This document shows positions 59,391 to 64,000 of a stretch of 64,000 nucleotides of DNA, piece by piece. The stretch is from UBA2357 sp041916775. GTDB lineage: Bacteria > Pseudomonadota > Gammaproteobacteria > Burkholderiales > Rhodocyclaceae. The stretch is taken from NCBI GenBank assembly GCA_041916775.1, contig JAYRYZ010000025.1, positions 9,549 through 73,548 of the forward strand, given 5' to 3'. Both the position numbers and the translations under genes were made by a program. The notes beneath the pieces were generated by a model. That model was not told the origin of the DNA and did no database searches. It saw nothing but the letters and a program-made list of their open reading frames with translations. The stretch's first letter is position 1. The number at the start of each line of letters is the position of its first letter.

Positions 59391-61601
59391 ATGAACGCAC
59401 GTACGCGTTTCATCCTTGCGGTGATCGTCCTCGGGCTGTTGATGACCGGCCCGTTCATCCTGACTGCAATCATCATCTGGGCTGGCAGCGAGGGGGCGGC
59501 GCGCGATCTGCTGGTCGAGACGCTCTCGCCGCACCTCGCGCTCGGCACCGTCATGACCGCGATGGGCTTCGGCTTCGGCGTGGCGGTGGTCAATAACCTG
59601 TTCAAGCAGTACGTGAAAGGCCTGCTGCGCATGGCCGAGCAGCAACATCTGATGCTGGGTGCGAATCGTGGCTTCCGCGTGGTGGAGAAAGGCCCCCCCG
59701 AGGTGTGTGCGCTGGCCCGTACCGCGAACGCGCTTGCCGAACAGCGCGATGCGCTGATGCAGGATGTCGAGCTGCAGATCACGGAGGCGCGCAAGACCGT
59801 GGTCGAGGAGAAGAACCGGCTTGCGGCGTTGATGTCCGAACTCACCCAGAGCGTGGTGGTGTGCAATCTGGATGGTCGCATCCTGCTCTACAACGCGCGT
59901 GCGCGCGCAACCTTCCGCGCCCTCTCGGATGCACCGGGCGTCGCCGGTGGCGGCGAGCTGATCGGCCTCGGACGCTCGATCTACACCGCGTTTGACCGCA
60001 ACCTGATCGCCCATGCACTGGAGGGCATCCAGTACCGGCTCGCGCGCAATGCGGCTGAAGTGCAATCGAACTTCGTCACCACGAGCCGCTCGGGTCAGCT
60101 GTTGCGGGTGCAGATGTCGCCCGTGCTCGCGAACGATGCGGAGAGCGCAGTCGCGGCCGAGGCAGGGGAAGCCGCCGAGCCTTCTGCACCGGTGACGCGG
60201 TCGATGACCGGCTTCATCCTGATGCTGGACAACATCACCCGCAACTTCGAGACCGAGTCGCGTCGTGACCAGATGCTGCATACGCTCACCGAGGGGAATC
60301 GCGCCTCGCTGGCGAATGTGCGCGCGGCAGCCGAGATGCTGGAGTTCCCCGATCTCGGCGACGACCTGCGCAAGCGCTTCAGCACCGTGATACGTGACGA
60401 GGTGCGGGCGATGAGCGAGCGCCTGGATCGCACCGCCAACGATTTCGCCGATTCGCTCAAGGCGCGTTGGCCGCTGGAGGACATGGCAGCCACCGACCTG
60501 ATCGCGGCCGTGCAGCGCAACGTGGAGAATCGCCTGAAGGTTCCCACCAAGCTCGAGGATGTGGATGAGGGCTTGTGGGTCAAGGTGGATAGCTTCTCGC
60601 TGGTGCAGGCCTTGCTGTTCCTCGTCAGCAAGCTGTCCGAGGAGTTCGAGGTGCGCGAGATCCGCTTCCGCGTCACCGGCGCCGGGCGCCTCGTCCACCT
60701 CGACGTGATCTGGCAGGGGCAGGCGATGAGCACCGAGACGGTCATGAACTGGGAGCTCGAACAGATGACCGTGGCAGGCGAGAGCAGCCCGCTTACGGTG
60801 CGTGACGTCATCGAACGTCACGACGGCGAGATCTGGCTCGAAAGGGAGAAGGTCAAGCACCGCGCCTTCTTCCGGCTGCTCCTGCCTGCGGCAAATCCAC
60901 AGGAGCAGGGCGAAGCGGGCAGCGCCGCACATGGCGAGGGACGGCCCGAGTACTACGACTTCGATCTCTTCCAGTGGTCGGAAAAGTCTCACGAACTCGA
61001 CGATCGGCTGTTGTCGGATCTGACCTATACCGTTTTCGATACCGAAACCACCGGGCTGAATCCCTCCCAGGGGGACGAGATCATCCAGATTGGCGCCACT
61101 CGGCTGGTGAACGGCAAGTTGCTGCGCCAGGAGTCCTTCGAACAACTTGTCGATCCCAAGCGGCCACTGGCGCCGGAGTCCATCCCCATTCATGGCATCC
61201 AGCCGGAGATGCTCAAGGGCAAGCCGACCATCGACAAGGTGCTGCCCGCATTCCACGCCTTCGCAGCGGACACCATCCTGATCGCGCACAACGCCGCCTT
61301 CGACATGCGCTTCCTGCAGATGAAGGAGGCCGCGACAGGCATCCGCTTCGACAACCCCGTGCTGGACACGCTCCTGTTATCGGCGGTGTTGCATCCCAAC
61401 CAGGAGTCGCACCGCCTGGAGGCGATCGTCGAGCGCCTGAACCTCAAGATCGTGGGGCGTCACACTGCGCTCGGAGACGCAATCGTGACCGCCGAGGTGT
61501 TCCTCAAGATGATCCCGCTTCTGGCGGACATGGGGATCCATACCTTGAGGCAGGCGCGCGAAGCTGCCGAGAAGACCTACTATGCCAGGGTGAAGTATTG
61601 A
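59391..61601 (+). CDS. Membrane-anchored degenerate sensor kinase fused to a DnaQ-type 3'-5' exonuclease
   Basis: A 736-residue fusion. Two membrane segments (about 8-30 and 50-70) and a coiled linker lead to a PAS-like domain (about 145-275, starting NRLAALMSELTQSVVVCNLDGRILLYN). A histidine-kinase-like region follows (about 290-505). The last 190 residues form a DEDDh exonuclease with FDTETTGL (Asp551, Glu553), AHNAAFDMRFL and GRHTALGDA. In the kinase-like part the expected phospho-His is absent (LTEGNRASLANVRAA where LxHELRTPL is usual) and the N and G boxes are not recognisable, so it is probably a pseudokinase. The exonuclease set is complete. Pseudomonads also place a DnaQ-like nuclease beside an ActP-type carrier. 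The nucleic-acid substrate is unknown. Confidence 0.85.
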   Translation: MNARTRFILAVIVLGLLMTGPFILTAIIIWAGSEGAARDLLVETLSPHLALGTVMTAMGFGFGVAVVNNLFKQYVKGLLRMAEQQHLMLGANRGFRVVEKGPPEVCALARTANALAEQRDALMQDVELQITEARKTVVEEKNRLAALMSELTQSVVVCNLDGRILLYNARARATFRALSDAPGVAGGGELIGLGRSIYTAFDRNLIAHALEGIQYRLARNAAEVQSNFVTTSRSGQLLRVQMSPVLANDAESAVAAEAGEAAEPSAPVTRSMTGFILMLDNITRNFETESRRDQMLHTLTEGNRASLANVRAAAEMLEFPDLGDDLRKRFSTVIRDEVRAMSERLDRTANDFADSLKARWPLEDMAATDLIAAVQRNVENRLKVPTKLEDVDEGLWVKVDSFSLVQALLFLVSKLSEEFEVREIRFRVTGAGRLVHLDVIWQGQAMSTETVMNWELEQMTVAGESSPLTVRDVIERHDGEIWLEREKVKHRAFFRLLLPAANPQEQGEAGSAAHGEGRPEYYDFDLFQWSEKSHELDDRLLSDLTYTVFDTETTGLNPSQGDEIIQIGATRLVNGKLLRQESFEQLVDPKRPLAPESIPIHGIQPEMLKGKPTIDKVLPAFHAFAADTILIAHNAAFDMRFLQMKEAATGIRFDNPVLDTLLLSAVLHPNQESHRLEAIVERLNLKIVGRHTALGDAIVTAEVFLKMIPLLADMGIHTLRQAREAAEKTYYARVKY

Positions 61602-61680
61602 TCAATCTGCCCGCGCAAGCCGTCGCGATCGCGTCGGCATCGATCGCGACGGCTGATGCCTCGGGCTCGGCGTTGGCAAG

Positions 61681-63723
61681 ATGAGCGGGGGTAGCGGCTT
61701 CGTCCGGCAACTCCGGCGCTACTACCTGCTCTACACGGGCAGTTTCATCGGGTTCATCGTGTTGCTCGCGCTCGGCGAGAGCCTCGGCATGTCGCATGCC
61801 GTGATCGGGCATATCTTCCTCTTCACCACCATCCTGATCTACGCGGGCATCGGCGTGATGAGCCGAACCTCGGACGTCGCCGAATACTACGTGGCCGGAC
61901 GTCGTGTCCCCGCGGTGTTCAACGGCATGGCCACCGCCGCCGACTGGATGAGTGCCGCGTCCTTCATCGGGCTGGCGGGCACGCTCTACTACGGCGGTTT
62001 CGAGGGCCTGGCCTTTGTCACCGGTTGGACGGGGGGCTTCGTGCTCGTCGGGCTGCTGCTTGCGCCCTACCTGCGCAAGTTCGGTCAATACACGATCCCC
62101 GATTTTCTGGGGGCGCGCTATGAGGGCAACGTCGCCCGCCTGGTCGGACTCCTTGCTGCGGTGCTCGCGAGCTTCATCTATCTGGTCGCGCAGATCTATG
62201 GTGTGGGCCTCATCACGAGCCGCTTCGTCAGCGTCGAGTTCGAGATCGGTCTCTTCATCGGACTCACCGGCATACTCGTCTGCTCGTTCCTGGGCGGCAT
62301 GCGCGCAGTGACCTGGACCCAGGTGGCGCAGTACGTGATCCTGGTCATCGCCTATCTCGTTCCGGTCGTGATTCTCTCGTACAAGGTCACCGGGGTGCCG
62401 GTGCCGCAGGTGATGTACGGATCGGTCTTGAGCCAGCTCTCGGCGAAGGAGGAGGCGCTCTTCGACAGCCCGATCGAGGAAGACGTACGCCGGCAGTTCT
62501 TCTACCGCGCCCAGAGCTTCGCCGGAAAGATCGCCGATCTGCCGGGATCGCTCGAATCTGAGCGGGCAGCGCTCGTGGAGCGGGTCAACAGCCTCAGGAT
62601 CGAGAACGCCCCGGCACGCGAGATCGCGCAGACCGAGCGCGCCTTGCGGGACATGCCGCGCACACCGGAGGAGGCACTGGAGGTCTGGGAGCGGGCCCGG
62701 GCCAGCGCGCTCGAACGCTCCAGAGTGCCGCCGCGCCACGCGCAGGCGCACCCGGGAGAGTCGCCCGAGGCGTCCAACAAGGCGCGCAACAACTTCCTCG
62801 CGTTGGTCTTCGTGATGATGCTCGGCACGGCGGCGCTGCCCCATGTGTTGATCCGCTACTACACTACGCCCGGGGTGGCGGAGGCACGTCGGTCCGTATT
62901 CTGGTCGCTGCTCTTCATCATCCTGCTGTATGTGACGGCTCCGGCGTATGCCGTGTTCGCCAAGTGGGAGGTCTACAACAACCTCATCGGCATGCAGATC
63001 AGCAGCCTTCCCAACTGGCTGATTTCCTGGGGCAAGGTCGGCATGGTCACGATCGAGGACATCAACGGCGACGGCATCCTGCAGCTGGCGGAGCTCACAC
63101 TCAACACCGACGTCATCGTCCTCGCGACCCCAGAGATTGCCGGACTACCCTATGTTGTGGCGGGCCTGGTCGCCGCTGGCGGGCTCGCTGCCGCGTTGTC
63201 GACTGCGGACGGGTTGTTGCTGACGATTTCGAATGCACTCTCGCACGATCTTTACTACAAGGTGATCAACCCCCGTGCATCCACACATCGTCGGCTGGTG
63301 ATCTCCAAATCGCAACTGCTGGTCGTGGCGGTGATCGCCGCCTGGGTTGCGTCGTTGCGTCCGGACAACATCCTGTTCATGGTCGGGCTCGCGTTCTCGA
63401 TCGCGGCTTCGGCGTTCTTCCCCGCGCTCGTGCTCGGCATCTTCTGGAAGCGAGCCAACCGCCCCGGCGCCGTCGCCGGCATGCTCGCCGGCTTGGCAGT
63501 GACCATCTTCTACGTGATCCGCACCCATCCCTTCTTCGGCGGCAGCATGAGCAATGCATGGTTCGGCATCAGCCCGATCTCCAGCGGCTTGTTTGGCGTG
63601 TTGCTCGGGTTCTTCGTGATCACCCTCGTCAGCCTGCTCACCCGACCGCCTCCTCAGGATGTTCAGGATCTCGTCGACTTCGTCCGCTACCCGCGCCTCC
63701 CGAACGATGAAACCACCACCTGA
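61681..63723 (+). CDS. Sodium:solute symporter, VC_2705/ActP-like (probable acetate uptake)
   Basis: A 680-residue carrier with about 13-14 membrane segments and ActP-type motifs (SDVAEYYVAGRRVPAVFNGMATAADWMSAASFIG; YTIPDFLGARY; AAALSTADGLLLTISNALSHDLYYK). A hydrophilic insert of about 120 residues (about 247-370, charged and helical) separates it from classical ActP and matches the large VC_2705 subgroup. Residues 460-471 (DINGDGILQLAE) form a perfect EF-hand calcium loop. The usual small DUF4212 partner is not encoded directly upstream, where only 79 bases lie between genes. It probably co-transports acetate with sodium for Acs. Confidence 0.88.
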   Translation: MSGGSGFVRQLRRYYLLYTGSFIGFIVLLALGESLGMSHAVIGHIFLFTTILIYAGIGVMSRTSDVAEYYVAGRRVPAVFNGMATAADWMSAASFIGLAGTLYYGGFEGLAFVTGWTGGFVLVGLLLAPYLRKFGQYTIPDFLGARYEGNVARLVGLLAAVLASFIYLVAQIYGVGLITSRFVSVEFEIGLFIGLTGILVCSFLGGMRAVTWTQVAQYVILVIAYLVPVVILSYKVTGVPVPQVMYGSVLSQLSAKEEALFDSPIEEDVRRQFFYRAQSFAGKIADLPGSLESERAALVERVNSLRIENAPAREIAQTERALRDMPRTPEEALEVWERARASALERSRVPPRHAQAHPGESPEASNKARNNFLALVFVMMLGTAALPHVLIRYYTTPGVAEARRSVFWSLLFIILLYVTAPAYAVFAKWEVYNNLIGMQISSLPNWLISWGKVGMVTIEDINGDGILQLAELTLNTDVIVLATPEIAGLPYVVAGLVAAGGLAAALSTADGLLLTISNALSHDLYYKVINPRASTHRRLVISKSQLLVVAVIAAWVASLRPDNILFMVGLAFSIAASAFFPALVLGIFWKRANRPGAVAGMLAGLAVTIFYVIRTHPFFGGSMSNAWFGISPISSGLFGVLLGFFVITLVSLLTRPPPQDVQDLVDFVRYPRLPNDETTT

Positions 63724-63796
63724 CACCGCACTCGTCAGTAAATGGAGGGCAGGGCTTTCGTTCCCGAGGGTTTCTGCTACAATGCGCGCCTTCCAC

Positions 63797-63887
63797 GGAG
63801 AGGTGGATGAGTGGTTTAAGTCGCACGCCTGGAAAGCGTGTTTGGGATAACATCCCAACGCGGGTTCGAATCCCGCCCTCTCCGCCA
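63797..63887 (+). tRNA. tRNA-Ser (anticodon GGA)
   Basis: The acceptor arm GGAGAGG (63797-63803) pairs with CCTCTCC (63877-63883), then G and encoded CCA. The anticodon loop CTGGAAA gives GGA. The long variable arm (TGGGATAACATCCCA) marks it as a class II tRNA. The T arm has GCGGGTTCGAATCCCGC. Confidence 0.96.
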
Positions 63888-63901
63888 CCACATACATGAA
63901 G

Positions 63902-63930
63902 GCCCTGATTATTCAGGGCTTTTTCTTTTT
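63902..63930 (+). terminator. Terminator after tRNA-Ser
   Basis: GCCCTGA and TCAGGGC (right arm 63913-63919) form a hairpin followed by TTTTTCTTTTT, 15 bases after the tRNA. The remaining 70 bases to the window end show no gene. Confidence 0.85.
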
Positions 63931-64000
63931 GTAGGTCCGCGTTATACAAACGAGGCCACAAAAAAACGGGTATCAGTTCGGCCGGTTTTGCTGATTTTTC

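Noticed and set aside
59064..61289. A 741-codon open frame opposite the receiver and exonuclease fusion
   Set aside because: Crosses two real genes on the other strand and has no recognisable motifs.

Overview
The window comes from a high-GC Gram-negative chromosome. The mix of PEP-CTERM and IPTL/XrtH sorting substrates, sigma-54-type promoters, a Neisseria/Burkholderia-type porin, OmpW, a RecBCD locus, and an acetate locus with a CrbS-like sensor suggests a betaproteobacterium, most likely Rhodocyclales (Thauera/Azoarcus-like). That placement is inference; no rRNA gene is present.

Layout. 1-2.4 kb: the start of a reverse-strand membrane protein (possibly exosortase H), a midcut-by-XrtH protein, tRNA-Leu, a lone XRE/antitoxin-like gene and an Asp/Glu-racemase-like enzyme. 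2.4-6.7 kb: a DEAD-box RNA helicase and a chemoreceptor. 6.8-13.0 kb: the most unusual block, seven co-directional reverse-strand genes. It holds a condensin-like set (kleisin/MukF-like, MukE/JetB-like, SMC ATPase) with two Phd-PIN toxin-antitoxin pairs built in, one at the 5' end and one between the MukE-like and SMC genes. 13.0-17.7 kb: prfB with its programmed frameshift, ompW, recJ and an RpfE-like gene.

17.9-34.1 kb: a Wzx/Wzy-type exopolysaccharide locus. The export genes are high-GC (initiating sugar-phosphate transferase, Wza, Wzc, UDP-glucose dehydrogenase). They are followed by a sharply AT-rich six-gene cassette (flippase, polymerase, GT4, acyltransferase, split Alg14/Alg13-like transferase). 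An AttH-like protein, a low-molecular-weight tyrosine phosphatase and a PEP-CTERM protein then close the locus. Sigma-54-like sites precede a small exported protein gene and the PEP-CTERM gene.

34.4-48.5 kb: an MFS transporter, recC-recB-recD, a porin, a small lipoprotein, a truncated SOS-response peptidase beside a RelE-type toxin with an unusually large partner, and tRNA-Thr. 48.8-52 kb: an HD-GYP protein coupled to a DUF1631 protein.

52-64 kb: central carbon and acetate. Class I fumarase is followed by acetyl-CoA synthetase, then a small membrane protein, an SSF-histidine kinase (CrbS-like), a stand-alone receiver, a degenerate-kinase/DnaQ-exonuclease fusion and a VC_2705-type sodium:solute symporter carrying an EF-hand loop. 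tRNA-Ser(GGA) ends the window. The gene order suggests a dedicated acetate uptake, sensing and activation module.
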